From Kalaharituber pfeilii (taxonomy: Eukaryota > Ascomycota > Pezizomycetes > Pezizales > Pezizaceae), in assembly GCA_015179045.1 (NCBI GenBank), contig WHUZ01000129.1, positions 1 through 64,000 on the forward strand: a stretch of DNA of 64,000 bases, given 5' to 3'. A program made the translations under genes and the position numbers. Within the stretch, counting starts at the first letter, position 1; every line of letters starts with the position of its first letter. The notes beneath the pieces were generated by a model that was not told the DNA's origin, did no database searches, and saw nothing but the letters and a program-made list of their open reading frames with translations. This document shows positions 23,201-35,561 of the stretch, piece by piece.

Positions 23201-23839
23201 TTAATGCAGACGATAGGTTCAATCACCCACTAACTGACCCTGATTCTTACACACTTCTTAAGTTGGGGAAACAGCCAACAGTGCTACATTAGAAAGTCTA
23301 CTGTACAGCTGGAGCCAACTGCGTTACATCACTCCAGACTCTTATGCAATTCTATGCGGTACCACCTACACAAGTTCCTGCGTTTGATCCATATAGGACT
23401 TGAATGAAGCACGGGGGCGACAATATTGAATACAGAAATCAGAAGGGTCGACGTCGTCAACTTAATGCCAGTGAAGTCAAGGGTTGCAGCCAAAGTTCCG
23501 ACGCAGGCGCCATAAACGTATGTAAGCACTCGGTCAACCGTCCGTGGTTCCCCATTTACGAATTCGGGACCCCTACGGTGTAGTGCAATGCACACCATTG
23601 ATTGAGCTTCAATTGCTATCGCGGATCGGTCACTAAGCGCGGGATAATTTTAGGCTAACATAAATACAAGTTTTCCCTTGCTATACTGGATCTGCAAAAT
23701 CTGGTCGTTATACAATAAAATGCTTGGCAGAAATTGAATCAGAAGTGGATCGACAATGACAGCCTAATTTGATTATGTAATGTCAAGTTTAGTAAGCATG
23801 TTTAAGGTGAATGCAAAGACGGGGCAGCCAAGATTATTA
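23201..23839. other. Intergenic, no gene seen
   Basis: No motif recognised. Confidence 0.35.
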
Positions 23840-24625
23840 GGCGGATTTTGCAAAGTCCGGTTATTGAAATTCGGTTATTTTCCGGGTAACCATTAGTCAT
23901 CATGACCGAACCAAAAAACGGCCCAGATTTTGCAACGTACCTAGGTTATTTCTGCGGTTATTTTTTCGGTTATTTTCCACGCATAACTGCACGCATATTC
24001 CACGCATACCGCACGCATATTCGACCTATGGCGATAACCTCGCGCCGCAAGACCACTTTATCTGTCGCATCTGCGGCAGCCTTTGTACTTCAAACTGTTG
24101 AAGCAAGATTCTCATTGTACTATGAGGATCTCGGAGGTCCTTCCCAATTTGTTCTTTCAGTAACATTCTGATTTTTTGCCAAAAAGCTCCTTTCTTGCCT
24201 TTGACATGCTCCACTTGGTATTCAATGCAAAAGCGGACTAGATGAAGCTTTTCTTCATCATTGAGTCGAGTACGTAAGTTGTCTGCAGGTGCTGGTGATT
24301 GGGTTTGAGGTGCCGGAGATTGAGTTTGCGGTAAGGACGATGTTGCACGACCACGCCCACGGGATGCTAAAATTGTAGGCGCAGGTGATAGAGAAGGGGT
24401 TTGAGAAGACATTTGAGCAAGTAAAAAAATATCAAGATACTTTGGTGTTGATGTAAAGTCCTTAACCGCACTTTGTGTTTAACCGAATTTATTCTGTTAT
24501 ATAACCGGAAAATTGCCAGAAATTCGGTTAACTCAGCCACAAACAACACGTTGCTACAGCAACATTGATTATTAATAACCGGAAAATAACCGAATATGAG
24601 TTAACCGGACTTTGCAAAATCCGCC
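23840..24625. mobile_element. TIR transposon with SANT/MADF-like ORF (copy 1)
   Basis: Ends GGCGGATTTTGCAAAGTCCG..TTA and its exact complement. Internal CGGTTATTTTCC-type repeats follow. It carries the ORF at 24026-24412 on the minus strand. The flanks (ATTA / ATTG) do not show a clean duplication. A second, interrupted copy lies at 51464-52467. Confidence 0.8.
24026..24412 (-). CDS. Transposon-borne protein with SANT/MADF-like domain, 128 aa
   Basis: The open frame starts at ATG with MSSQTPSLSPAP, has a Pro/Gln/Ser repeat (QTQSPAPQTQSPAP), then a compact helical block, DEEKLHLVRFCIEYQVEHV followed by KGKKGAFWQKIRMLL and GKDLRDPHSTMRILLQQ. This block resembles the Myb/SANT-like DNA-binding domains found in fungal transposon proteins. 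No nuclease domain is present; the element is about 0.8 kb, so it would depend on a partner. The second copy (51.5-52.4 kb) starts MSSQ too but is frame-shifted. The domain call is by pattern, not by an invariant motif. Confidence 0.6.
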   Translation of the reverse strand: MSSQTPSLSPAPTILASRGRGRATSSLPQTQSPAPQTQSPAPADNLRTRLNDEEKLHLVRFCIEYQVEHVKGKKGAFWQKIRMLLKEQIGKDLRDPHSTMRILLQQFEVQRLPQMRQIKWSCGARLSP

Positions 24626-26717
24626 ATTGGACATATCAGCATTAGCATATCCGGTGGAGCAAATAATAGCGGTGGTCTGGTCACGAGACTAGCGGTGGTC
24701 ATCAATTATCTACAGTAAAGGAACATTTGTACATTTTCGCGTCTTGGCAACAATACCTATTGGCTATGTTTCGCCCTGAAATGTAAAGGTAAGGTACGCT
24801 ATCACAGTACATTTCTGAAAAATCTACAGCACGAAACAGTCCCGTTACTTTTGGAAAAACATTTACTTTACCTTAGATTTGCTACGAACCGCCCCCACTC
24901 AACGCAACCCCACACTGCACCGCACCCGCACCGCACCGTAAACATCACCAATCCATACCAGAATCCTGCAAATAAATCAATTAATTAAATTCGATAGAAT
25001 ATTTGAGTCTTGCCTTCCAGCAGAGTTTTTGCCACGGTTGAAATATCGATTAGCTGCAATATTATCACTCCTATCCATTAGCTCTTGAAGCTCCTCTGTA
25101 TGGGAGCAAGATGTATCAGACTGCGATCATCCGGTATAGCAAGGGAAAGCCGTACTTATTTGTATTCTACTGTGCATGCACTCTGCAACTTAGTGCTGCT
25201 CGTACGAACTTAATTTACGGTACTAGTACGAGTAACTTATATCTACATAAGTAACTGTGAAGACCTATGGTTGCGTTATGCCATAACAGCTCTGCAATGC
25301 ACCTTACTGTGTTTCTATCCCTTTTTCCCCCCGTCCTTTTTGATTAGATAACCCCCGCATATATGGAGTCTAACAGCCTGGCGGGACCCATATACCCCTG
25401 GTCAAGTTGTGTCGCAATTCCCCGCTTATGTCGGCCACAGGGGGCAGACTTGGCGGCAGATCACTACTATGTAGATTGCCGGCATTGGTTTACTAGATAT
25501 TTCGCGGCAGCCATGGATCATTGCTTCATTTCCTCTGGTCAATGAATTCAGTACTTTTCCACCAGTGATGAAACTTCGTCAGCAAGGGCGAGGACTTTTA
25601 CTGAAAGTGCAAATCATAGGGAAGGGAACAAGACCACGCAGTGAACGGCATCGGTATTGGAGTATGTTTAAAAGTATGAAACTGCAGTACATGCTTTGAA
25701 AGTATCTGACTACTATTCTGCTGTGCGAAGAAATTATTCAACCGTGAGATTTGTCTTCTTATTACCTACGTGCACGTTGGGTATATGGGCGGTATAGATG
25801 AATACATGTTTGTAATACAGTAGCTGCGAACAGCAAGAACATTAACTTCAACTGTTTCCACGGAATGAAACCAGGATAACCAAGTAAATCCATTACGCAT
25901 GCAAGCTATTTTTGGGAGGCGGTTCATTCTCGTGTCTCTGACTCGGCAGATCATGTAACTGTACTCGAGTAGACCTTACAACATATCATGTATGACAATC
26001 AACTTGAACCTTTAGTACCTATAGTCTTGGTACACCAGAGTGCTCAATAGAAATTGTACAAGAACGTATAACTGCACCACTCGTAGAAGGGATTGCTGGG
26101 ATTTGCTTACTCGCGGGGAGATCCGATCACTGGGCCGCTTGTTGGCTGATCATCTCAAGCAACCAATTCGCCGGTCCACCAAAAGGGGTTGCCGGTCGGC
26201 CCAAGAAGGAAACTTGGAAGATAAGGAAGGAAGGATAGGCTGTTTTGAGGTAATCGTAAAGTGCACAATTATTCAGGCAACTTCAAGTGCAACGTATGAC
26301 ATTTTGAGCTCGGCTGTGCCGCAGATACATGCAGAAGCGCGTTGTCTTCACACAAACCAGTCAGAGTTTCTTCCGTCGAACGATGCGGTCGCTTTTGACC
26401 ATTATATATCAAATAGTTTAGCGAAAGCGAAGCAGTTGCGGTCACAACCAGCACCTAGTTCTCACATCGTAATTCAGCCGCGAACAACCAATCTGTTGCA
26501 TAAGCGTTTAATCATTCAAAATGCGAAGGTTTCCAAAATATGAGGTATCATACGGCTGTAAATTATTTATATCAGTCAAAGACTTGCAACTCTCCTTGAG
26601 CATACTGTGCTCTCAGTGTTAATGCCTATTTTGCCGCAAATTTCGGAACGAGAAGGTGCCGCTGTGATTGCTAAACCTGCTCGAGACTGTGCTGAACCAA
26701 CCGGATTAATTTCTTGA
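24626..26717. other. Intergenic, no gene supported
   Basis: Several open frames of 60-167 codons occur (for example 26040-26543 plus) but none has a family motif or splice pattern I can support. Confidence 0.35.
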
Positions 26718-29242
26718 ATGTATCCCGTCATTACAACCGGGGGTAACGCTAGGCGTTATTATGTCGGACCATCCATTCCAGTTGCCGTTTCCTTCACGCC
26801 AGCTCGTTCAAACTCAACGCCAGCTGATACCCGCCACTCCTCCTCCCGCTTCTCCACGAGTCATAGCTCAAGCACAAACGACATAGTATTGAGTGCATAC
26901 AAAAAAAGCAGGATGCGAGGGCACAGAATACGCAAGGGCATACCAAAGAAGGGTGACCCTTTGGCAGGACAACATGATGGGCCGAACTCAACAACCTCCG
27001 GAATAACACCGCACAGGGTGGTATTGCCTACTTCTCCTGCAAAGCCAGCAAACCTGAACCAACAACCCCTTTTAGCAAAGCCGTTAAAATCTAAGGATAA
27101 AGATCGATCGCACGATAGGACAGATCTCTTTCCGAATCAACCTTCACCATTTTCCTCCCCCCTCCGACCGCGAAAACTTTCACCCGAAAGAGTGATTCAT
27201 TCTGATCCCATGGAACTGGACGAAGAGAAACCAGCCGATCGCCTTATTCACTCCCTACCCCCAACGCCGCCGCCGTCTCAAAATCCGTCCCCTTTAGTTA
27301 GCATGGTTAGTGCGTGCGTGGCTCCGGAGCATACCCAGAGGCTACGCGCACAAGAACAACAGGGATGTAGCGCTGGCGATACAATTTCGACTTCCAGCCC
27401 GGAGCTCCCAGCTTGGTTTTCTCCTCCGGAGTTGCTGCAAGACTTGACACTCGAGAGATTCAGATTTCTTAAACATAGTTCTAGCGAGCGGCGCCTTGTG
27501 ATCCGCAATGTTACCTATGCGGATCTTTGCGACTGGGAGGCGGCAACTTTGGGGGCTCTGGACCTCGAGGATCGGAAAAATTGGGACATCCGGTACAGCT
27601 ATAACGGGCTTTTTCAAACATTCACCATTGATTGTGACCCGAGTCCATATCATGAGGCTTTTCCGGAACTTCTTCACGGGGTAGGATTTGCTGAGTTAGT
27701 GAGAGTGACTGGGCTTGAGCCAGATGCATATTTTCATTTCAGTAGGCAAGGTACTCAATTTATTCTCTTGTGTTTTTCCTCTTTGTTGCATATATGTTTT
27801 GTGAAATTATGTTACATCCCCCTAACCTTGGATACATAGGGTCACGCAATTTCTCGAATGACAATGAGGAACAGCATCTGTTGAAGCGCAGTGCGGATAT
27901 CCTAGGTTCTAAGAAAATTCCTGATTTGGGCATATTTTTTGGTGACGACTTGGAATTTCCGGTTACTGTAGTGGAAGCTGGCTTCTCACAAGAAGAACGC
28001 ATGCTTTTGGAAGACGCTGAGCTTTGGCTCACCTGCACGGGAGGGAAAACCTCAACTGTCATAATGATACTTATTGAGGAAAAACCAAGTCGGAAAAGGA
28101 AGAACGCAACATTCGACAAAGACGTAGAAGAAAACGAGGTATCACTGGGCAGCAGCAAGGACAAGTCATTGAGAAACATAATTCTTGAAAACAGCAACGA
28201 GAAGAGACCTCCTAGGGACCATTTGTCTGAGACGGCGGGAATAAGCGAAACTGAAACTGACCAGTACAATGGCCGTGACAAGCGGGCGCTCAAACCAAAA
28301 AGATACGATTGGCCTAACTGGATGGGTTTTCAAGCACAACCACCTGACGAACTTGCTGCTGATAAAGCAGCAATGGATAAAATAAAAGGAGAAATGATGG
28401 CCTTTTTCCTCACGAAGGACAAAGTCGGGGAAATGGAATTTCCACTTTTGGAGAACATTGATTGTACCGTGAGAGTATACCGTCGAGCTCCGCTGACTGA
28501 TGACACCTACAGAGATCCCGCAACGGATGAACCTAGCCATATTCCAACCACATCCATTGAACGCGTACTTGAAGCCCATGTTACAAAAGATAACAAGTTC
28601 AACGTCGATCTTCCAGAAGAGCAGCGCTCCCTCACATTTTCCATAAAAGACCTTTTCGGCATTCATCCTATTCCTCCTGAACTACAACAGCATGCAAATG
28701 CCGAAATCGCTCTGAGCTTCGAGCGATTTCATCGATATTTAATGAAAAAGGAACCAATTATGAGAATTTGGCGTGCATCTAAACGCGCGACGGCCATTGT
28801 CGAGAAATTCAAAGCTGAAGCACAGCAGAAGATCCGACTACGAAAGGAGACCCAGGCCCGTGAAAGACGAAGGAGGCAGTGGAAAGCCTCTTCAGACCCG
28901 AATAATACAGATTATGCAAAAGACACACGTCATGTTCGAGCAAGACGCGACCTTCAGGCGGAAACAATAGGCGTTGATGACCGAAAGCCAACATATTCCC
29001 GACGAAAACGACAACGGCCGCGCTATGACGAGGAGTGGGAGGATGAAGATTCTGGAGAGAGTGCTGGTGGCAACAGCCTAATGAATGACAACGACGGGGA
29101 CTATATCCCTGTGAGGCCTATGGTTAAGGATGACGACGGGCACAAATCTCCTATAGCCGGAAGTAGACGTAGTCAACGTAATCAGGTACCATATAAGGGG
29201 CGATTGGAAGCCGTAACAAAGCGGCGAAGATCTGAAGTCTGA
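26718..29242 (+). CDS. Protein with PD-(D/E)XK-like core and basic C-terminus
   Basis: Exons 26718-27750 and 27840-29242, with an 89-nt intron (GTACTC..ATAG, branch CCTAACC), give 811 residues; the split codon is Gly345. Residues 1-230 are low complexity with basic patches. Around 240-440 lies a folded block: WFSPPELLQ..FRFLK, DWEAATLGAL, then after the intron KIPDLGIFF (Asp373), FPVTVVEAGFS (Glu390) and DAELWLTCTGGK with the strand VIMILIEE. The order D..ExG.S..DAxxWL..GGK..V recalls a fungal PD-(D/E)XK nuclease-like family often found near mobile DNA. The C-terminal third has RRKRQRPRYDEEWEDEDSG, likely nuclear targeting and acidic tract. Function is inferred; the usual active-site Lys is not obvious, so it may be non-catalytic. 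Confidence 0.72.
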
Positions 29243-29317
29243 GGTTATGACATCCAGTTCCGTTCAGGTTTGGTTGGGTTTTGCTCCTAGTCGTTCGGAT
29301 ACATTGGTCCAGATGAA

Positions 29318-29393
29318 TTTTTCCGAGTATTTTTTTTTTTTTTTTATTTCATTAATCGCGTGCCGCCCTGTGGGCTATGGTTTTTCCGAGTAT
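29318..29393 (-). mobile_element. Tail-A LINE stub with TSD
   Basis: TTTTTCCGAGTAT at 29318-29330 and 29381-29393; the insert is tail A truncated at CCATAGCCC plus poly(A). Confidence 0.88.
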
Positions 29394-29416
29394 GGAGATT
29401 GGTTACAATGCATTGT

Positions 29417-29707
29417 TCATTTACAAAGGATGGTCTTGGGGCTGCATTGCTTGAAATGATCATCATTTTCTGGCATAAGGCATGGCTTCTCGCATTCAGG
29501 GTCCCTTTCATTATCATATAAATGTTGGTTCACCATTGTTGTTAATACACGCTCATTCCTTTGGCTGGAACATGTCGAAACCACATATATTCTTTTGCCT
29601 CTACAGGCTTTTTCAGCAGCATTTCTAGTGCATGGACATTTATCTCGATTTAAATTTGGAGCTTGCGCTCGGACTGGGAAGCTGTCATCGGTAAATGTTT
29701 TAATCAA
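29417..29707 (-). CDS. Uncertain Cys-rich open frame
   Basis: 96 codons with several Cys (DKCPCTRNAAEKACRGK, DPECEKPCLMPEN). No start context, splice sites or family recognised; listed because its composition is less random than its neighbours. Confidence 0.2.
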   Translation of the reverse strand: MIKTFTDDSFPVRAQAPNLNRDKCPCTRNAAEKACRGKRIYVVSTCSSQRNERVLTTMVNQHLYDNERDPECEKPCLMPENDDHFKQCSPKTILCK

Positions 29708-29881
29708 GTCTTTGGGAATAGGCTCCTGTTTCGGGCATGCTCATGCAACGTATTATGCTATCATTGAAATTTAGCTCATTTATCACCTGGTGGACTTGTA
29801 CGGGAGACATAGTTTCTACCTCTTGTACGTATACGTTTTTATTCACATGGCCAGTTCTAGATTCAACTAGCATGAATGCTA

Positions 29882-29963
29882 GGGTTATGATTTTTATTTA
29901 TTTATTTATTTTTTAATATATTTCATTACCCGCATGCCGCCTGGCGAGGATTGGGTTATGATT
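29882..29963 (-). mobile_element. Tail-A LINE stub with deleted inner hairpin
   Basis: GGGTTATGATT at 29882-29892 and 29953-29963 flanks a T-rich tract and a shortened tail A (CCTCGCCAGGCGGCATGCGG). Confidence 0.82.
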
Positions 29964-30713
29964 CGTATGTGCTGAGCCTAACGTTGGTACAGGAGAATTC
30001 AAATGATGAGCAGGGGATTGTTAATATAGATTGGGGACGAAAATGTACGTGCAAAGTCAAACCTGTCGTATTGGATGATCGTCACCGGCCCGAGCTTGGG
30101 GCTTAACTATTGGGTATTTTTATATTGGATCGATAGCGTTTTTGTCGGCCCGTTCCCTGATATACATAGTAATTGGTTGTTAATGGAAGAAAAGTTACAG
30201 ATGACTCGATATCGAGCGTATCTACGAGCTAAGGCAGTCACCAAGTTGATGAAGGAAGGGATGATCAAGGCGAAGGACATAAGCGCGGAATACGACCGTC
30301 AGCGAAGAGAATGGCTCAATGAGGGACCGGGATAACAAGGCGGCCAGCTGGCACATGCAACAGGAAAAAAAAAGGAGTAAAAGTGGAGCCTACTGCAGGG
30401 AGAAGTCAAGGGTCACACCTCGCAACTAAGAGCAGAGCAACCTTCACCAACTTTTGTCTATGAAGAGGACCTCCAGCGTGACGCGATCAATTTCTCCACG
30501 AGCGCACACGCGAGCCAGGGCAGCTGCGGGCCTTTCACGTCACCCAGAATAATATAAGCTCCTGAATAAGACGCATCTACGTCTAGTGTGTAGCGATGGC
30601 GAAGGTTTTCGGACGCTTGAAGCGACAGGTTGTTACTTTGTCATCTTCATTATTCAACGGGGATATTTTGACTTTGATATTGGTTTTAGTTGTGGTTGTT
30701 GTCGCAACCATTC

Positions 30714-30792
30714 TTGTTTTTGTATTTTTTTTTTGTCTATATCATTACTCGCGTGCCGCCCTAGGGGCTATGGCGAGGTTTGTTTTTGTATT
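30714..30792 (-). mobile_element. Tail-A LINE stub with TSD
   Basis: TTGTTTTTGTATT at 30714-30726 and 30780-30792; complete tail A with inner stem GCCC/GGGC. Confidence 0.87.
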
Positions 30793-31490
30793 GTTATTGT
30801 CTCCTACGTTGTTAATCCCGTCATAGACCGCAGGGGCGGTATACGAATACTGATCCTAGAAAAGGGTGTGGTGTGGACACGTGTGTCGGATATAGGATAC
30901 AGTCAACAGCCGAACTTGCATATTGGACTCAGATATTTGGTATTATTGGGGATGAGCCTCTTCGCCCCCACAAATTCCCTGCTCCCTCATAAGGCGACCT
31001 CAACAAGTGATTATTTGGTCACACTGGATAAGCACCGCAGCCCCGATCTGACCCAATATGAGAGTTTGACTCATCTTTTTGAGAGCCAGTGGATGTTTGG
31101 AGCACTTCAAAGGGAGCTTTTGCTTTTAGTTGTTTGTCTTTCCTTGAATCCGTCTCATATATTCAAAATTTTCATTCAATTTACGATTGGACTTCATGTT
31201 GAATGTGAAGGTCGCATGTTCTCTTTTGAGCTATCGCTGCATATACACAAGTGGACGATCATAATTAATTTGTGTCGGAATCTTCTTGGCATAATGACAG
31301 ACTATTGTAGCCAGGCCAGTTGGTTGTTTTAGTGCCAAGAACCTTCCGCCACTTCGGAAGTTTAACACACTCAATGACAGGGAGGCAACTAGTCTTGTAA
31401 TCTGACTACGCGGCAACTTGTTATATACTGCAAAAGAATATGTACGTGAATATGCCGAGCATAAAATCATGCGGAGCTTTGTTACTTCGC
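30793..31490. other. Intergenic, no gene supported
   Basis: A plus-strand open frame (30586-31332) runs through the LINE stub and is probably chance. Confidence 0.35.
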
Positions 31491-31573
31491 ATGTAACTAT
31501 TTCGCCCTGCCATGGCGAATAGCTGCATGCGGGGTCATGTGAATTAAAAAAAAAAAAAAAAAAAATGTAACTA
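31491..31573 (+). mobile_element. Tail-B retroelement stub with TSD
   Basis: ATGTAACTA at 31491-31499 and 31565-31573 flanks CCCTGCCATGGCGAATAGCT..GCGGGGTCATGTGAATT and poly(A). Confidence 0.87.
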
Positions 31574-31752
31574 GTTCATGATCACTTGATAAGAGGGATC
31601 TCGATAGACGGCACGGTAGATCTCTTTTCATCTCCAACATGAATCAGACGGTCACCGCACAGCCAGTGCTGCGGCGGACAAATTTCTAATAGCCATTGTA
31701 GCAACACAGTCCTAATATCTTCTGTGTAAACCAAGATTGTGCCAGGACAATT

Positions 31753-33138
31753 TCATATCAAGGATTCGTCATTTCCCCACGGCCACTTAGAGCCGTTCAT
31801 TCGAGTCCCATTGAGCCCATCGTCGCCAGCACTGCTGTCATCGATACTCCCTTGTGTACCAACCTCCCCCAGCAACGTTCCCGTGATCTCCGTGGCTACA
31901 AAGGCCTCTACTCTATTGTGCATTTTATCTGCGCAAGTTGAGGGGGTGGTTGCAGACGAAGGAGGCGCCGGGGACCTCGCCGGTTCGGTTTCGGTGGTCA
32001 GTGGCAAAGATGCTGCAGCGTCTGGCAGCTCCCTGGGGACCTTGCGTGAAGCCGGTGTCTCATCGACATCCACGTCACTGACGGTGGACGTCCTACTTGA
32101 CGTCGCAACTGAAGATGTCGACGCTTGCCTTGGGCGATCTACGCTTGGCACGGGAGAGCCAGTGCCCATGCTCTGGTATTCCGCCTGCGCATCTTGGTTG
32201 GCCATTGACTGACTCACCACCATGGCCGGTGCTACTGGTGTTCCGTGAGCACTGATTAACCTACCTCCCCTTGGCGCCCTCGGCACATCCGCCGGTAAAC
32301 CCCTTCTCATCAGCTCCCTACTTGTCAACGCTGCCTGTTTGGGCAACCCTCCTTCTGGGACCTCATGGTTCACCATCATTAGATGAAACTGATAGCCCTG
32401 TGGGTCGTCGAAGCACTGCGAACAGTATTGACAGCACCCATGCTTCTTCTGTCGCTGATGTTGGTTCAGGTCCATGCGGGTCTTGAACTGGCGACCACAC
32501 AGTTGGGGATCTTGGGGTGGATTTGGGAAGCTGCATATGTATGTGCGACTGGCATCCTCTGATGGTAGTGGCTCGGGTCGACAGGACCAAGTGTGGACCG
32601 ATGGGACTGTATCCACTTGTAACCCCGTCGACACGGCTACTCCAGTAGTCTGACCTCTATGCTGCAAGGGCAATGATGGCATTATTGACTGCAGGTAACT
32701 CGGCGGTGGCGTATCCAGTACATGCATCACCTGCGCTTTCCCATGCATCTGTCGTTCATCCTCGGCCACCTTCCCCTCAATCTCAACTTGGTGCATGTTT
32801 CTGGAGTGCGATATGTGTGCTGCTGCATTCGGAAAAAAAACTTTACATACCATACAATGGCAATGCTTCTCCTTCATCTGATGTTGCTGCCGCTCATAAA
32901 CAGAACGGTAAACTTTTCCGCACCATGGACACGGGAAGGCATGCACTGCTCGACTATGCTCAGCCAGGGCCTCTGCGCTTCTGAACATTTTGCTTTGAGG
33001 ACAATTAGGGCACCGGAGGCCTCGATGTTTTGCACGTGTGTGCTCGTCGAGGGCTCTTCGCGTTTTAAAGGTGCGGGAAGAAGAGCATGATGGGCAGATG
33101 AGGCGTTCCACTGCATTAGCTGCTGAGGTCCCAGGCAT
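31753..33138 (-). CDS. C2H2 zinc-finger protein with fused double finger
   Basis: 461 residues from the ATG at 33138 (an upstream in-frame TTG is not used). Probable nucleic-acid-binding regulator. Fingers: Cys15-Cys18..His33-His38, Cys43-Cys46..His61-His66, then the fused pair at 70-116: C-x2-C-x12-H-x5-H directly joined to C-x-C-x2-C-x12-H-x4-H. A second cluster near 215-265 includes FKTRMDLNQHQRQKKH and a QYCSQCFDDPQGYQFH finger. The rest is Pro/Ser/Thr-rich and probably disordered. It shares the double finger, with identical spacing, with the genes at 42507-43907 and 54689-55135. It is intronless as read. DNA targets are unknown. Confidence 0.85.
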   Translation of the reverse strand: MPGTSAANAVERLICPSCSSSRTFKTRRALDEHTRAKHRGLRCPNCPQSKMFRSAEALAEHSRAVHAFPCPWCGKVYRSVYERQQHQMKEKHCHCMVCKVFFPNAAAHISHSRNMHQVEIEGKVAEDERQMHGKAQVMHVLDTPPPSYLQSIMPSLPLQHRGQTTGVAVSTGLQVDTVPSVHTWSCRPEPLPSEDASRTYICSFPNPPQDPQLCGRQFKTRMDLNQHQRQKKHGCCQYCSQCFDDPQGYQFHLMMVNHEVPEGGLPKQAALTSRELMRRGLPADVPRAPRGGRLISAHGTPVAPAMVVSQSMANQDAQAEYQSMGTGSPVPSVDRPRQASTSSVATSSRTSTVSDVDVDETPASRKVPRELPDAAASLPLTTETEPARSPAPPSSATTPSTCADKMHNRVEAFVATEITGTLLGEVGTQGSIDDSSAGDDGLNGTRMNGSKWPWGNDESLI

Positions 33139-34297
33139 GGTTCTAATTATTAGTGCAAGCAAAATGGAATTGAAAAACGCTGACGTTGGCGTGCAAGGCG
33201 CTGAGGACTGTAATCGAAATTGTTATAAACTAGTTTTTGCAAAGTACGTGTACAGAGAAATTTAATACCTCGCGATCTATTATATGGCGTTCACGTCAGT
33301 GTGTCTTTGGTTGAAAACACCAAATAGGTTTGCAGGAAGTAGAATCAAGGCTTTACGGTGGGGCCTGGCATTACCATCAGTGCCGAAACCAGTGCCAGAA
33401 GCAGGGCTAGGACTGGTATATATACCGTCGTCGCCATTAGCTGATTTTGAGTTTCAAGCCAGCGATTTCTGCAGCCGTTATCTATTGCTAGTGGAACAAG
33501 CCACGTAAATCGACACTTCACCGGGATGTTTCAAGAAAACACGATTTACACCGCAGGTAACTGTGCCTATAGACGTATATGACATCCGTCCAGCAGCCTT
33601 TGGGGTTCGGCAAACTCTGTACATCTAGCTTCCTGGCGTTCGAGTAATACATATAAATTTACTGTCTGCAGCCGCCACTAAAACAAATTGGCTCGAGTTT
33701 AGCATTTATGATACAGGAACCAGCCAACCGCTTGCTCGCGTGGCAAGTGGAGAGAAAGCATGCCTTTTTATTATACACATTGCGCTCATTTGCTGAATAT
33801 AATAAGGTTTGCCCGTGCTGCTGTTGGTTAAGGCCAGGAATTAATGATTAACAAGCTTCGCCATTGGATCATAGAATATTAGTGAGTTATAGAATTGACG
33901 CTAGCTGCGTTCAACAGGTTCTGGGTTACACTACACGGCCGGTGTGCTTTTCTGTGCTCCCGGCCGGCAAGCTTTTGTGCAGGCAGGAGAATTGTTACAC
34001 CGTGATCATTATTAGATACCAATACCACAATAAGCAGTAAATCGAGATTCCAGAACTACACATATTAATAAAATCATAGTATTAATAGTGCATAACCTCT
34101 AATTTGTCAAACAGCAAATCACATATGGGAGGACATTGCCTAGGCAGGTGGTGAAGCTTACATGTGAGAATCTCGTAACAGAGATTATTGATATGCAGAG
34201 GATTACATTGCCCAGAAGCGTAGTCACAGTTTCAAGGCATTTGGAGCGGTATGCAGATACGGAGAAATGTTGCTTTGGCGCAGGATACTGCCCACAA
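33139..34297. other. Intergenic, no gene seen
   Basis: Upstream region of the zinc-finger gene; no motif recognised. Confidence 0.35.
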
Positions 34298-34298
34298 T

Positions 34299-34347
34299 AC
34301 TGTAATTCACACACACACACAAAAAAAAAAAAAAAACTGTAATTCAC
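34299..34347 (+). mobile_element. Poly(A)-only retroinsertion with TSD
   Basis: ACTGTAATTCAC is duplicated (34299-34310, 34336-34347) around a short CA repeat and about 16 A. Copy 2 of the MITE at 44350 shows the uninterrupted site. Confidence 0.82.
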
Positions 34348-35187
34348 CACAACCCGACGTGCACCACGTCCCGACGCACGTTTTACACCAGAACTGAGCA
34401 TGCGCGACAACATATACCTCAACCACCAGAATAGAATTTTGTATGCAACTTGTAGAGCAGTTAAAGTAAGGACTATTCTTCATATTCCACACCTTAGCTT
34501 CTTCAGATATGTTGCTTTGAATGAATTTATCACTCATGAAGTTCACACTATAAATTGGCATAGGCTTGGCATATATTTTTCGCTGTGATATCACTAGTAT
34601 TGAATTCCACTTATTACACCTGAAGTAAATTTGATCAAAGCAGTAGGACACTTGAATATCAATATTTTATCTTATTCAAAGATGTGAGAGCACACCAAGA
34701 AAACTTCTCAAGGAGTGGTGGGGTTATTCACAAAATTCATTTTCTCATAGAAACTGTATGCAATAATGGTATAGGAAAGCTACCTGAAATGGCAATTTGA
34801 TGTATAAAATAGGCATCAAACAACATTAAGCCAATTGAAGCACCAATTAACAAGAGGACTATTGGGGAGACTCTCTAGCCACAATTCTATAGCCATTATG
34901 GTGAGCGTTGAAGGGACATTGTGCATTCTACCCTCCAGTTCAATTACATATAAATGCATGCCAAGATATCAATGAAAAACTCATGGCGCCATTCATCAAC
35001 ACAATGTCTTGTCAGTGCAAATAGAGGGATTAAAGGTGAAGAATAACCCTTTATTTATTTCTCCTGAAGTGTGCATACAAAATTCTATTCCGGTGGTTGA
35101 GATATACTGTATGTTGTCGCGCATGCTCAGTTTTGGTGTAAAACGTGCGTCGGGACGTGGTGCACGTCGGGTTGTGGAGAAAGACAG
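34300..35187. mobile_element. Mariner-like MITE family M, copy 1
   Basis: Long TIRs of about 85 bp (CTGTAATTCACCACAACCCG..ACGTGC..TGAGCATGCGCGACAAC.. and complement) with TA at each end (34298-34299, 35188-35189). The interior is shared with copy 2 at 44350-45149. No intact ORF. The left TIR is interrupted by an A-tail-only insertion at 34311-34335. Confidence 0.85.
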
Positions 35188-35522
35188 TACTGCCCCAGAT
35201 TATCCATCATGAAAAAAGCAATTGTAAACCGAAGTCAGAAACTAGTCATTATTCCTACTGGCAAGACGTTCGGTGAACGTATATACCCATTGTATTTACT
35301 ATTGCAAAGTACTAGGGATAAAGAATTTATTATGTAAACATGCCTATTGTACTGTAAGTACTAGTCTAAATCACGACGTCGCCTATTCTGTAGATAATGT
35401 ATAATTTCTCTCCACAAGAGACTACTGCAAATGTCAACAAAACTAGAATCTTTATGATCCTGTCAACGTTTCCGGGTGATTTTTCCCCTTTGCCATTTCC
35501 AGTCCTTTTCGCGCACGTAGGG

Positions 35523-35527
35523 AGTGC

Positions 35528-35561
<34 letters not shown>

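Noticed and set aside
24026..24171. Plus-strand frame over the SANT/MADF-like ORF
   Set aside because: Overlaps the better-supported minus-strand ORF and has no motif.
30586..31332. 248-codon plus-strand open frame
   Set aside because: Runs straight through a tail-A LINE stub with its TSD, so it is most likely chance.
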